From: Silene conica
Lineage: Eukaryota; Streptophyta; Magnoliopsida; Caryophyllales; Caryophyllaceae
Assembly: GCA_029255685.2 (NCBI GenBank)
Contig: CM055316.2
Location: 81,032,861-81,096,860 of the forward strand
Direction of reading: 5' to 3'
Length of the DNA stretch: 64,000 nucleotides
Below the pieces are notes generated by a model that was given only the letters and a program-made list of their open reading frames with translations, did not search any database and was not told where the DNA came from. A program made the translations under genes and the position numbers. Below are positions 33,026 to 43,746 of this stretch, in pieces; positions within the stretch are counted from its first letter, which is position 1; every line of letters starts with the position of its first letter.

Positions 33026-33334
33026 TTATGTACCAATCTCAGCAACTGTCGCCTTCAATCGTTTACTTCCACCCTTGTTAGTAGACTTATTGACTAACTT
33101 GGATGTCGAATCACCCGAAGCTGACATAAAGAGCGAATGTGTGAGCTTAGTAGTGTGATCTGTGGTATGTGTGAGCTTAGTAGTGTGATCTGTGGTATGT
33201 CCTACCCATCTTTGCACCCGACAGCAACACATTTTTTGAAACACGAAGCCAGTCTGCACGACTGCACACCCTGCCATATCGTATGTCCATTCATTAACAG
33301 AGAATGCCCTCTTCTCGAGTTCTCGACTCTTGCA
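33026..33334 (-). CDS. possible 3' exon of an unrecognised gene, Cys-rich with a repeat
   Basis: On the minus strand, from an acceptor-like CGCAG at 33335-33339 to a TAA at 33026-33028, a frame of about 102 codons stays open. It reads CKSRELEKRAFSVNEWTYD, has a Cys cluster (MCCCRVQRW), then HTTDHTTKLT twice, and a basic end (STNKGGSKRLKATVAEIGT). The in-frame peptide repeat comes from a 30 bp tandem duplication at about 33137-33200. I do not recognise the family and found no convincing upstream exon; it may be a relic. Confidence 0.3.
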   Translation of the reverse strand, partial: CKSRELEKRAFSVNEWTYDMAGCAVVQTGFVFQKMCCCRVQRWVGHTTDHTTKLTHTTDHTTKLTHSLFMSASGDSTSKLVNKSTNKGGSKRLKATVAEIGT

Positions 33335-33638
33335 CTGCGTTATTTTTGTGTGTAGTCACCAAAATCAAATTATCATTCCTCAATGGCTTCAAGACCCAAA
33401 CAAGCTGACATATATACCTTTTGTTACTATCATTCCAAAATCGAACCGCGATTAAACCTGAAACAACGGCGTGAATGCGTGATCAATCATTTTACACGCA
33501 TCTCATTGATGACCTGGTAAGTAGTAGTAGTAGATATATCGTTTTGGTTTCAGCTCCATGACACAGATGCCAAAACAAGTTAGTTAAATGACAAGAATCG
33601 AAAGACTTATAAAGGGAAACGAAAGATAATGTCAACAA

Positions 33639-33723
33639 GGGGTGGTGGCGCAGTTGGCTAGCGCGTAGGTCTCATAGCTTCTGAGTAATCCTGAGGTCGA
33701 GAGTTCGAGCCTCTCTCACCCCA
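33639..33723 (+). tRNA. elongator tRNA-Met (CAT) with intron
   Basis: Acceptor stem GGGGTGG pairs with TCACCCC, discriminator A. Anticodon CAT lies in CTCATA, followed by an intron of about 11 bases (around GCTTCTGAGTA) and then ATCCTGAGG. The T-arm is GAGAG-TTCGAGC-CTCTC. This is the standard plant nuclear tRNA-Met(e) with its short intron next to the anticodon. A T-rich run (TTTCTTTTTC) right after 33723 fits a Pol III terminator. Confidence 0.95.
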
Positions 33724-34431
33724 TTTCTTTTTCTTTTTCTTTTTATTTTTCTGTTCTTTTTCTGCTTTGCTTCATGATTAACCATTTCACCACATTATGC
33801 TTTCAAGTACAAACAATTAAATCTAAAAGAGCATTATACAAACATTTCACCACATTATACTTTCAAGTACAACCAACCAAATCTATAAGAGTATGGTACA
33901 ACCAATTCACCATATTTTACATTAGTCTTACATGAGACTAATTATCGCCTAAAAGTGCTTCGAGTACAATTTTTACTTACAATAACAAATCCAAGTAATG
34001 ACTTATGAGTACGTCAACTCAATAGTTTTAAGCACACAATTAACAGATTAAGTTGGATTATCCAAATCACCCCTTCCACCCAAGTAGTAACAACTAATTA
34101 CGGTTATCAGTATCAACGACGTTGTTTTTGGTGGCTAAATTTAGTGGGGTGGAATGAAGATGAATTTGGAGCGAGAGTGACTGAGTGATCAATACGGGTG
34201 TCAATTCACCCGTACCCGTTCAAAACCTTGATCCACTAGATTTTAAAAGCAGATGAAAATCCAACATAAACATTTCTATTATATCACATGGATAAACATA
34301 ATTTCACATAACCCGAAAATTTCAAAATATCGCAAATTATTTAAAATAGGAACGGGAGTTGAAATGAAAAGGATCCTAATAAGTTCTAATAACTCATTAT
34401 TACAACATAATTCAGAAATTTCTTCTCTACG
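33724..34431. other. spacer with ~59 bp tandem repeat
   Basis: The word ATTTCACCACATTATRCTTTC is present at about 33783 and 33843, with a third, weaker copy near 33903 (about 2.5 units). The rest is AT-rich without a gene; the part next to 34432 is the 3' region of KCR copy A. Confidence 0.6.
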
Positions 34432-36707
34432 TTAATTCCTTTTCTTTCGCATGTAGAGGAAGTATCTGAAAAGAAACCAATTCACGACGGATTCCGGCAG
34501 TAAACTCAAGAAACACCATTGGAAAGCATGAGTCCAGTAAGGAACACAGAGGAATTCAAAGCCAATCCATCGTATACTCGCTCTGCTGTACTGTTCCGGT
34601 GATGGAATTAAGAAGCGCGATAAATCTATTGATGTTATCTGCCTTGCTACCACTACTAATGCCATCTTTGTTCCTACCAGCAATGGTATCTGAGAAAGCG
34701 AAAAAGAAACTAAATTATGTTCCGAGGAATCACCTAAAAATAAACTTAACCTCAATGTAGGAATTTTGAAATTGTTTCGAGTTTTTGATATGTTAATTAC
34801 CTGACATTGTACATCAATTCCATAGTGTTGATACTCTACGCTTAGGCATCTTGAGAACATTGCAACATACCTGAACATAAATCCAACACAAATTCTCATT
34901 TGTGACGCGTTAGAATTGAAGCTCTCCTAACAAAAGCCATGAATTTCATCGACAATTTTTAGAATCAATTCGGAAATTAGATGAACTATTTCCAAATTAA
35001 GGTGGAAGTGTCACAACTTAAAAGTTCAAAACACTAACTGATTTAATTTATACAAAAATTTCAGAAAAACAGTCTCTCAATAGTGTTGTTTAGAGATCGC
35101 ATACATAATGATGGGGTACGGAACCACCGAAATTTTTGTTTTCCTACACATGATCAACCATCACGCCAACATATGTGATATGTGGGACATCTATGTAGAC
35201 CTAGCAAACGTGTCACTAGGGTTTGGTACGGCCGGGTTCATTCAAGTCAAGTTATTTTCGTGTTTATGAGAATGGGTCAGACCAGATCAATTTAGGTCTA
35301 AATTATTTTTAATATGTTGCTATCAAGTTATTTAACAATCAATAATAGACAATACGAAATAATAAACATTTAGTCATGTCAACCAATGATGAGAAAAACT
35401 CCCACTTTAAATGATAAGAAATCAACCAATGATGAGAAAAATTCCATAGATATAAACATAACAATGCAATTATTCCTTATCCCACATTTAATCCTCATAG
35501 ACCTAACTTGAGTATCTTGGATCTAAGATTTTCAATTGCGTGTTATCCATCTTAAGTTTAATATGAACATTTCATGGATGATAGTAATATTGTTAACATG
35601 TGACAATTTTAATTATAATGGTCATTTTCTAAAATCAGTGAAAACATAAAGACGAACCATCTCAACCAAAACCAATCATCTCAACCAAAATCTTAAGGTG
35701 ATGGTTGAGGCTCAACTATTATTAATATTTCTAATACGCTCCCTCACTCGAATGTCCAAGAACCCGTGACCTTTGGTCACATTGACTCTGATACCATGAT
35801 AGATGAACCATCTCAACCAAAACCTTTAGGTGATGGTTGAGGCCCAACTATTATTAATATTCCTAATACGCTCCCTCACTCGAATGTCCAAGAACTCGTG
35901 ACCTTTGGTCACATTGACTCTGATACCATGATAGATGAACCATCTCAACCAAAACCTTTAGGCGATGGTTGAGGCCCAACTATTATTAATATTTCTAATA
36001 AAGACAACTAAGTAATTAGCCGATAAAATTTTTACTTACGCCTTAGTAGAAGCATATAAGGCAAGAAGGGGATAAGAAGGAACCGCACAAGTCGACCCAG
36101 ATCCAATATTAACAATAGCACCCTTTTTCTTCTTCAACATACCAGGAAGAACAGCTTTAGTAACCCAAGTAAAACTATTAATATTAACATTAATCAAATC
36201 ATTAATTTCTTCAAAGCCAGTCTCATGAAAAAACTTGGTTTTTGAAGCTACCATACCCACATTATTAACCAAAACACCAACATCTAATCCTTGAATTCCC
36301 TCCTTAATTTTCATTTCAACTTCTTCCTCAACAATCTTCGCAAAATCGATAACAATAATCTTGGTCTCGATGTTTTCTTTGCCATGTTTCTCCTTAATCT
36401 CATTTGAAATGGCTTCGAGTTTAAGTTGGTTTCGACCAACTAAGATTAAGTTAAGACCGTTTGAAGCGAGATCATAAGCGAGAGCTTTTCCGATACCATC
36501 AGTGCAACCAGTGATTAGAGCCCATGAACCATAGTTGGTTAGTTTCTTGGGTGATCTAATGAACATTAAATAAACCCATTTTGTAAATTTTAAGAATTGT
36601 TTTGTAAAAGAGATGAATCCAATTATGCAAATTGTTAATAGTATATGTGTTTGTGAATCTGTTAGTTCTTCTGCCATTGGAAATGTAAATTTTTCCAATT
36701 TTTGCAT
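34432..36707 (-). CDS. KCR1: very-long-chain 3-oxoacyl-CoA reductase (KCR-like), copy A
   Basis: A 331-residue short-chain dehydrogenase/reductase in three exons: 36707-36040, 34870-34801, 34689-34432, with consistent phases and GT-AG borders. KCR performs the first reduction in ER fatty-acid elongation (3-oxoacyl-CoA to 3-hydroxyacyl-CoA with NADPH), feeding waxes, sphingolipids and storage lipids. A hydrophobic segment near residues 20-45 (ILLTICIIGFISF) is the membrane anchor. The Rossmann motif is TGCTDGIGKAL, NNVG follows, then the active-site Ser (NIGSGS) and YASTK with catalytic Tyr and Lys. The protein ends KKRN, a dilysine ER-retrieval signal. Two in-frame ATGs exist (36707 and 36676). 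Intron 1 contains the small LTR-type repeats at 35658-36005. First of four tandem copies; divergence from Arabidopsis KCR1 means activity is inferred. Confidence 0.9.
35658..36005 (-). mobile_element. tandem SMART/TRIM-like LTR fossil in KCR copy A intron 1
   Basis: A ~75 bp terminal repeat (words GATGAACCATCTCAACCAAA, GATGGTTGAGGC, CAACTATTATTAATAT) occurs three times, separated by two ~55 bp interiors. On the minus strand each interior starts TGGTATCAGAGTC, the initiator tRNA-Met primer-binding site. The order LTR-interior-LTR-interior-LTR is what unequal recombination between such elements yields. Same family as 27030-27268. No coding capacity. Confidence 0.75.
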
Positions 36708-37279
36708 TCAACTTAAATTTTCAACAAATTTAACAAAAAACTACTCCGTTGGCGTACAACAAAATTAATGACGCAGTTAAAAAAAACGAGTAGATGAGCT
36801 TTGTGGTCCAGTAGTTATGCTGTCTGACGTTTTCATCTAGTGTTTTTTTTATAAAGTGTCATCACTATTTTAACAAAAAAAAAATGGTCACTATTTAATA
36901 AAAGATGATGAGCATGTCTTGCTTGTGTCGGGCTAATTCCGTCACAAGCTTGTGAGCTCTTACCAAAAGGGAAAGCACCCTTCATGTGCTTTCCACTCAC
37001 CATCGTCACAAATGAGAATTTGTGAAAAATAATAACTATTGATAAAAAAATGGTCCATTTCTTTATTTTTCGCACGTGGGACCCGTCATAGTTGAGAATT
37101 TGCGTATGGGCATATACAGTGTCTAATTAGAACTTGAGTACAAAAACAAATGCTATGTCTGTTTCCAATTCAAGGCACTTTAAGAGTAGTTGGTTATTAG
37201 TTACACGGTACACCATAGTATGAAGTATTTGTTTTTTCACAAATTGGTAATGAGGATTGAGGAGGTTTGATCCTTTTCA
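36708..37279. other. 5' flank of KCR copy A
   Basis: Promoter side of copy A. Contains a diverged copy of the CCGTCACAAGCTTGTGA dispersed repeat near 36945-37025. No gene. Confidence 0.4.
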
Positions 37280-37730
37280 AGTAGGATTGTGCATTGGTTC
37301 AAAATTGGACTGGATCGGACCGGTTCAAAACGGTTTGGACTGAAATAGGAATTGGCAAAAATGATATACCGGAATATAAAAAATTCTGGATTGGAACAAG
37401 ACTGGTAAATTTCGGTGCTAGACCGGACCGAACCGTTGGACCGAAATTTGAATATTATGGACCGATAAAATTTTGGGCAGGTAAAATTACAGACCGAAGT
37501 TTGAATATTATGGACCGGTTGGACTGGTTAGATCGGTTTGGACCGAATTTTAATATATTTCGAGGAAAAAAATAGAAAAGTATAAAATCTGGTCCAAACC
37601 GGTCCTGGACCGGAACGGATCCGAGCCCGGAATCTTTAAAATGGTGGACCGGAGACCGGACCGGATTTTTAATTCCGGTTCCGGTCCGGTCCATTTTTCC
37701 GCTCCGGGCCGGATTTTGCGCATCCCTATC
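37280..37730. mobile_element. hAT-like MITE rich in GGACCGG words
   Basis: The left end GGATTGTGCATTGGTTC and the inverted right end GGGATGCGCAAAATCCGG are similar, and the interior is filled with GGACCGG/CCGGTCC words. Related in style to the element at 53637-54141. The target duplication is unclear. Confidence 0.6.
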
Positions 37731-38349
37731 CCCGGGCACGCAACAATACTATGCTAATCAGTACGTACGCGCGGTAAGCTCAATCCACGGGGGTAAGCTC
37801 AATTCACGGGGTTATCAGTCACTGGAAGACATGTGACCAAGTCTCATCAACTAGGTAGATTAGACCCCAGTGCCTCGCAATCCATCATTTGGATGTTTTG
37901 AGGGAATTACAAACAACAAATGTCTTGTGTGACCGTTTTTTTCCGTATGTTTTTGATAAAATGTGACTTTTTTATAAATAGTGATCATATTCCGATAAAG
38001 AGTGACCACTTTAAAAAAAATGTTCATGTTTTAGTCATAAAATGTAGTCACCACTTACCCAAAATAGTCACTATTATCAGAAAGTGATCATATTTTCTGA
38101 TCACACATGAGACATTTGTAAATAAAATTTGCGAATTGCAAAACGGAAAATGTGGTCATGATAAATGGTAATTATTTCAAGTTGAATAGTTAAAAATAGT
38201 CATCTTTTTCATATTATCAAAGTACGAAATTTTCTGAATTTTCTCGACTAAATGAATTAATTTGGTTATAACTAGGTTTTCATTATCATATTTATAATGA
38301 GATTTTTATTGTAGTATATCACATTTGTATTTGAGCTTTCATTATATTA
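37731..38349. other. spacer before the Helitron
   Basis: AT-rich, no gene. A region near 37925-38110 contains alternating AAAGTGACCACTTT-like words, also seen near 42595-42640 and 56120-56270: an old dispersed repeat of unknown class. Confidence 0.4.
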
Positions 38350-38886
38350 CTAGTGTAACACCCGTGAAAAATCACGGGGTTGTGTACACTTATTTTTAAA
38401 GACGCCGTTGGTATATTTATTTGAATATATAGCAATTCTGTTTATTCGGACGAATTATTATTTAACAGGATGTTTGGATATAAGATATATTAGGTGAAAA
38501 GATGAATTTTCTGGTGCACTAATCTTCGAATAGCTATTAGTAATGATGATAATATTTGGATTACTTATGATAAAATTAATAAATAAGGTATATAAGAAAA
38601 AACAATAGACGACTAAAAAAATATTAAATAACAAATATAAATTAAGTGCATGTATTAAAATTCGATAACGCAACACGACAATTACAGTTTCTCGAAAACC
38701 TCATTGTAAACAACATTTGTTGTTGTATTAGTATATTAGAAACGGTCAAAAATGTACAACTATTTAAAAGTAAATATTACATATTAAATTTAGCTAATTC
38801 TCTGATGAATTTTAAAAAATAGGATCTAACCTTGCAGTATCTCCATAAAGGTGAGGAACAAATAGCAGCACCTACAATATCTTACC

Positions 38887-39426
38887 TATTTCCTTCAATC
38901 CATCCAGGGAAAGGATCTTGATAAGTACTTTCAATGACGCTAGGCCGAAGGACGACGACTGGGACGTCGCCCCGTACACTATTCAGCAACATCTCTCCCA
39001 TGGCCTTGGTAAACACATAAGTATCTTGCCAGCCATATTTCCTAGCCCTGGAGTTGATCAGGACAAATATATTAATGTTCATCTCGATGCACATACTGAC
39101 ATACATGTCAGTTGGCCTACTTCATTTTTACTAATCCAGTAACTATAAAATTCTGATTAGATAATCAAACAAATTAAAAAATTATACACCCGTTTACTGA
39201 TCCTGTGTGGAGAAAAGTACCTCTCTAATCCTAACTCTTTCATCTTTTGAGACACTTTTTTCACTTCAAATTCTTTTGCTGATCTAGGAGCTAATTCCAG
39301 CTCTTTTTCAACATCAAATGAGGAAACTGAACTTGGTGAATTTCCATTTACGATATTTCTGCCATTAATACTCTCTCCGGTCTTAAATGGCCTCTCCATG
39401 ATCCTTCCTTGTCTTTGACCATTCAC
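38887..39426 (-). pseudogene. fatty acyl-CoA reductase (FAR) fragment in the Helitron
   Basis: Two exon pieces on the minus strand. About 39426-39215 reads MNGQRQGRIMERPF and later VSQKMKELGLER; about 39070-38887 reads [20 protein letters not shown] and then [12 protein letters not shown] and [11 protein letters not shown]. These match the middle of alcohol-forming fatty acyl-CoA reductases (the MS2/FAR2 type, about 500-600 residues), including the YxxxK pair (YVFTK) of the catalytic site. Both the N-terminal NAD(P)-binding part and the C-terminal part are missing. It is a captured fragment; activity is not expected. Confidence 0.88.
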
Positions 39427-39891
39427 ATAAGCTGCATCTCAGAGAGTTACAATAAATGGGTTGATGGTTTGAGATCCTTATTTCTGCATGAGAAGTACTG
39501 TCTTCGGTTTTTGTCAGAATTTTTTACTTTTGTTTGTTTTATTTTATAGAACATATTTTTTGTACGTGTCCTATAGTATTTTGATAAACTAATCTATCTG
39601 CCCCATGCATCTTAAAGTTTTAAGGAAAATGAGAGAATAAGGCAGAGCACCTTTAGCTAAAAATCCAGTTGCGCCTGAGTGAGGAACACCCAGATATAAC
39701 TTCTACCTAGAAACACCCAATGCTGCGATGTGACTGCGCCACGTAGGCGGAAAACCATTATTCTTTTATAGATATAACTTCAATGGATTAGCCTCATATT
39801 ATATTAACTTGAGACGGTCTTTGAGGAGACTGGTTGAGGTAAGAAACGAAACAGACAAAAAGCATATTATGCTAAAATGAAGCATTGGATG

Positions 39892-40465
39892 TTATACCTT
39901 TTGAAGCCTCTGTTGTTTGTCTTCCTCGAGAGCAATAACAGTCTCGGCAAGCTTAGACAAAGTTTCATTGCTAATGCTTTTTGACTGCACACCATTGGAG
40001 TCATTCAAGCTTGGATGAACTTCAGTCACGGTGCTGTAGAAGTCCATACAAAGCACAGAGCAAAGATCATGCACCGTACTCACAAATTCCAGAACATTAT
40101 GTAATCTTTCACTCTGTCAAATAAAGTAAATTTCAAGGGTTAAATTTTTCATGAATGAGAACATGAAAAATGAATGAATCACAGCGGGAATTGCACTATA
40201 CCTTTTCTTTCTGAAGTTCTTGAAGTTGAGCATGATATTCCTCCAACTTCTTCAACGAAAGATCAGATTCATCGACCACAGGAGGCTGCTCATTCAAATT
40301 AACCCTTCCAGCAATTTCTCCACATATTTTCTAGATTTGACCCTGTACATCAGAAAATTCTCTGAGTCTCTCTTCCTTCTGTTTGCACAACTTTTCCAAC
40401 GTGGGTGCTACAGCTGCAAGCTGTTCCTTGATCGTTCCAGAAGTCTTCTCAGGCTGCAAATAAAA
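39892..40465 (-). pseudogene. MAP65 fragment in the Helitron
   Basis: Three exon pieces of a 65-kDa microtubule-associated protein on the minus strand. About 40456-40203 includes SGTIKEQLAAVAPTLEKLCK, KICGEIAGRVNLNEQPPVV and KLEEYHAQLQELQKEK. About 40117-40081 reads SERLHNVLEFVSTV. The next part reads VHDLCSVLCMDFYSTVTEVH and SKSISNETLSKLAETV. The first piece has an in-frame TAG in the stretch before KICGEIAG. The intact family has about 570-590 residues with a C-terminal microtubule-binding region, which is absent here. Confidence 0.88.
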
Positions 40466-41148
40466 GCAACATATATGGCTGCTTAGAATATTGAGTCAAA
40501 ACTCTATGTGAAATTTACTCGACTCTGTCATCTTTAGCGGTCAAATGATATGAACTTCGATAAATTTTCTATCAAGTAATTTAGTCTCGTGTGTATTTGT
40601 AACCTACATAGAATATATTTATACCAGAAACACTAATCTCACACCAAACAGTTTCCATACAAACGTAAACCTATCCACAAATAATTGACTTAATAAATTA
40701 ACTCATATCTTAAACAACTAAACCATTTCTTACATCCTAACAAAGTCAATTTTCAATAAATAATCTTGGTTAATTTTTTTATTTTTTATATAAAAAATCA
40801 CTAAAAAATGGGTTTTTATTTAATTTTAGTTTTTCATTTCATTTCTCACAATTTGTAACCAACAACGGCAAAACGACCTTTATCTTTCCCCCTTTCTCAC
40901 TTCTCTCTCACTCACTTTCTAACCACCTTCCTTTCTTCCTTCATCTTCTTCCCCAAATTCATCTGTTTAATCCCGATTTTTCACTCAAATTCGCCAAATT
41001 ACTCTGTTTTTTACATCATTTACCAATTACCCGTTTCGTTAATTTGATCTATGTTAACCCTAATTTCCCCAATTACTTCAATCAATCAAATCCCCAATTG
41101 AAACAGAGCAGAATAAACTCTGTAAAATTCAATCAATTCCTCAAATCA

Positions 41149-41643
41149 ATGGGGAAATACATGAAGAAATCAAAATCAAACAATAACCCAGAAATACCAA
41201 TTAATTTAATTGACATTCCTAGCCCTCTTGGTGTACGAACTCGAGCGAAAACCCTAGCTCTTCAAACCCAGAAATCGCCGTCTTCGAATACTGTCAGTTC
41301 GTCGTCTTTCGGGTATTTACAGCTCAGAAATCGCCGTCTATTACGACTCAAGCCACCGAGATCGAGGAAATCGAGTATTTGTCGAACCCCCAATTCGATT
41401 GGAAACCCTAATTTGTGTAATTCATCTAATAGCCCTAATTCTAGGGTTAGGGTTAGGGTTGGTGTTGATTCGCCCAATTCTGATGAGAAATTGGCTTCTT
41501 TTTCAGCTCAGTCGGTAAAAGATAATGTCAATCGTAACAATGGTGATGAATTTGATATTGCTTGTTTCGGCGAGAATGATTATTCAAAATATAGGAAGAA
41601 TAGGAAGAATAATTGTTTTAAGAATGATTGTATTCAAAATTGA
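41149..41643 (+). pseudogene. KRP (CDK inhibitor) first-exon fragment in the Helitron
   Basis: An ATG frame of 164 codons opposite in direction to the Helitron. It begins MGKYMKKSK, followed by PLGVRTRAKTLALQ and FGYLQLRNRRLLRLK, the conserved N-terminal motifs of plant Kip-related proteins, and reaches the acidic FGEND region. It then runs into unrelated Asn/Lys-rich codons and stops. The C-terminal CDK/cyclin-binding domain that makes a KRP an inhibitor is missing. About 280 bp of CT-rich 5' leader was captured with it. Expression could yield a nuclear protein without inhibitory domain, but that is speculation. Confidence 0.85.
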
Positions 41644-41920
41644 ATTCAGAATGATTGTGATAATTACAATTTGGTAAATTGAGAATGAGTCAAATTTGGA
41701 AAGATTTTATTCTGATTGGATTTTTGTATTTAATAATAAAGAAATGATTATTAAATTATTTAATTATTAAATTAATGTGAGGTGGCATAGATGTGTGAAT
41801 CTGATTGGGCTATAAAAAGTGAAAAAGCTGAGGATGAATGTGAGACCTCGAAATACCCAATGCTGCGATATGACTGCGCCACGTAGGCTGAAATCCATCC
41901 TTCTTTTATATATATAATGA

Positions 41921-43209
41921 TACCTCACAATTGAATTATATTGAACTTCTATTTTCCGTCGATTAATACAAAATATTAGTAATAATTAATATTAAGTTAA
42001 ATATCAGTTATATAATTATTATTTTCTTTCATATTCTTATCTAAAAAGTCGCACATTTGTGATCCATACTAGCTTTCAAATATTCTTTTATTAATTAAAA
42101 CTGGTCCTTTCTTGGCATAAAATGGTTTTACCATACGAAGTCTTGAAATATAATTGTGAAATAATTTTAAGTTGCTCTTTACTGATCCCAAATTACCAAA
42201 AGAGACTGTTTTAGGGTGATTGCTTTTATTTATAAAAACACTCATTTTTTGAAGACAAATTTTTCTTCAATAAATTTTTTTGGCAAGAAGAAATAAAGGA
42301 TACTACCTTCCCCAGAACCTCGTGAGCTAGGCTATGGGGTATCTTATTTAAATTTTTAGGTAAAAATCTAATACATAAACCGATAAACGATGATAGTTCA
42401 AAAAATAAAAAATCAAAGAATGATAGTACAAGATCCTTGCCACTTTTCTACAAAGGAGACCAATATGATCCCCTAAGATCTCTAAGCAGTAGTTATCCTG
42501 TGTTACGATCTTTTCCGTATTTTCTTTAAGAATGTAACCATGTTTTGGTAAAAATTAGCCAAGATTTGATCAAAAAATACCACCTTAAAAAAATAGGTCA
42601 CTATTTAATCAAAAGTGATAACTATTGATTAAAAAGTGGTTACTTTTTAATTGGTCGCATATATAACCGTCGTAAAGTACAATTTGTGTTTCATATATAG
42701 TTTCGGGGAAACATTATTAGCTCCTTTGAAGATTATGTCATTTCGTTCATTCCAGATTAGTCGATTGTAGCAATCAAGCCACTTCTTTTCCAGCCATGTC
42801 GAGTTAATCTCCTTCTCACAAAAACGATTATACAACCAGATGTATTATAGCATCGTATAATCATGGTGTATTTTATTGAGCTTATGTGTATATTTGTTGA
42901 GCTTTTAAACTATTTTGAGTTGTATTTTAGTTTTTTTATATTAAAATTAAAATATAGTTCAACTTGTATGTATTGTGTTTTAGTTGTATAATAATTTTCG
43001 ATTCTCAATATTTTTTCAAGGAGTTCGTAAATTTTATCATCTACCTCATTCTTTCTAATAAAACTCAAATTTTCTATTAAAAATCTCAAAATATGTACAG
43101 AAAATTGTGTACCTCTGGTGGTATAATCCGCTTATTGTCTCTTTCTGACATGGGTGCAAAATCTGTTAATTATCCGAGTTAGATCAGTTGAGTAGCAATC
43201 TTACAATTA
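41921..43209. other. spacer with a LINE scrap
   Basis: Mostly AT-rich and non-coding. A minus-strand piece at about 42700-42840 reads WLEKKWLDCYNRLIWNERND and then IIFKG, like the zinc-knuckle region near the end of LINE reverse transcriptases. A ~300 bp AT-rich stretch (42840-43150) with TTGAGCTTATGTGTATAT words recurs near 58495-58760 and 59215-59400. Confidence 0.5.
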
Positions 43210-43746
43210 GGGGGTGTTAACGAGCCGAGCCGAGCCGAGCTTGGCCTTCCTCGGCTTGTGCTCGATTACCAAAACCCGAGCTCGAGCTCGAGCCGATCTT
43301 ACCCGAGCTTGAAAAAAATGCGCTCGTTACAAAGCTTGTGAGCTTTAACACGAGCTCGAGCCAAACTCGAGCCAAATCGAGCCTATATAAAATTGTTTAT
43401 TTGTTTTATTTTTTCCTTCCGATATTTTCAATAACAAGGTTCGAAGATTTTATGTAAAAATATCTAGCAAATCAATAAGATATTTGATATATATGCTACA
43501 AAGATTTAATAACGATAAAATATATTTATAAAATATGAGCATATGTTTACAAAATTTGATTAATATCTTAGGTAATCTCAAGTGCTCGAGCCGCTCGCGA
43601 GCTTTTCGAGTCGAGCCAGCCTTTGCTCGACTTGACTCGTTAAGCTCTCGAAACGAGCCCGAGCTCGAGTCGAGCTCACACGAGCCGAGCTTTGACCGAG
43701 CCGATCTCGAGTTGCTCGCGAGCTGTGTCGTCTCATTAACAGCCCT
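43210..43746. mobile_element. hAT-like MITE rich in CGAGCTCGAGCC words
   Basis: Ends GGGGGTGTTAACGAG and, inverted, GGGCTGTTAATGAG, flanked by TTACAATTA and TTACAACCA, an imperfect 8-9 base duplication. The arms are built of CGAGC/GCTCG words that can fold on each other; the centre is AT-rich. No transposase. Confidence 0.75.

Larger units (their letters stand above)
38350..41920 (-). mobile_element. Helitron carrying fragments of three host genes
   Basis: On the minus strand the 3' end has the textbook form: a hairpin CCCGTGA-TTTT-TCACGGG (38378-38361), seven bases, then CTAG (38353-38350) followed by a host T. The 5' end is TCATTATATATATAAAAG starting at 41920, preceded by a host A, so the element sits between A and T as Helitrons do, without target duplication. 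A second 5'-end-like segment (about 39779-39706) repeats the word CCTACGTGGCGCAGTCA of the 5' end (41895-41850). The structure may therefore be two related Helitrons, one inside or next to the other. There is no Rep/helicase gene. It carries pieces of FAR, MAP65 and KRP genes. Confidence 0.8.

Noticed and set aside
34137-34435. Short plus-strand frame just before KCR copy A
   Set aside because: AT-rich sequence without protein features; it is the 3' flank of copy A.
37294-37739. Overlapping frames in the GGACCGG region
   Set aside because: Low-complexity repeat translation in a MITE, present on both strands.
38887-41643. Metabolic gene cluster of FAR and KCR genes
   Set aside because: The FAR piece is a two-exon fragment inside a Helitron, together with unrelated MAP65 and KRP fragments.
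41149-41643. Functional KRP cell-cycle inhibitor
   Set aside because: The C-terminal CDK/cyclin-binding domain is absent and the fragment lies within Helitron ends.
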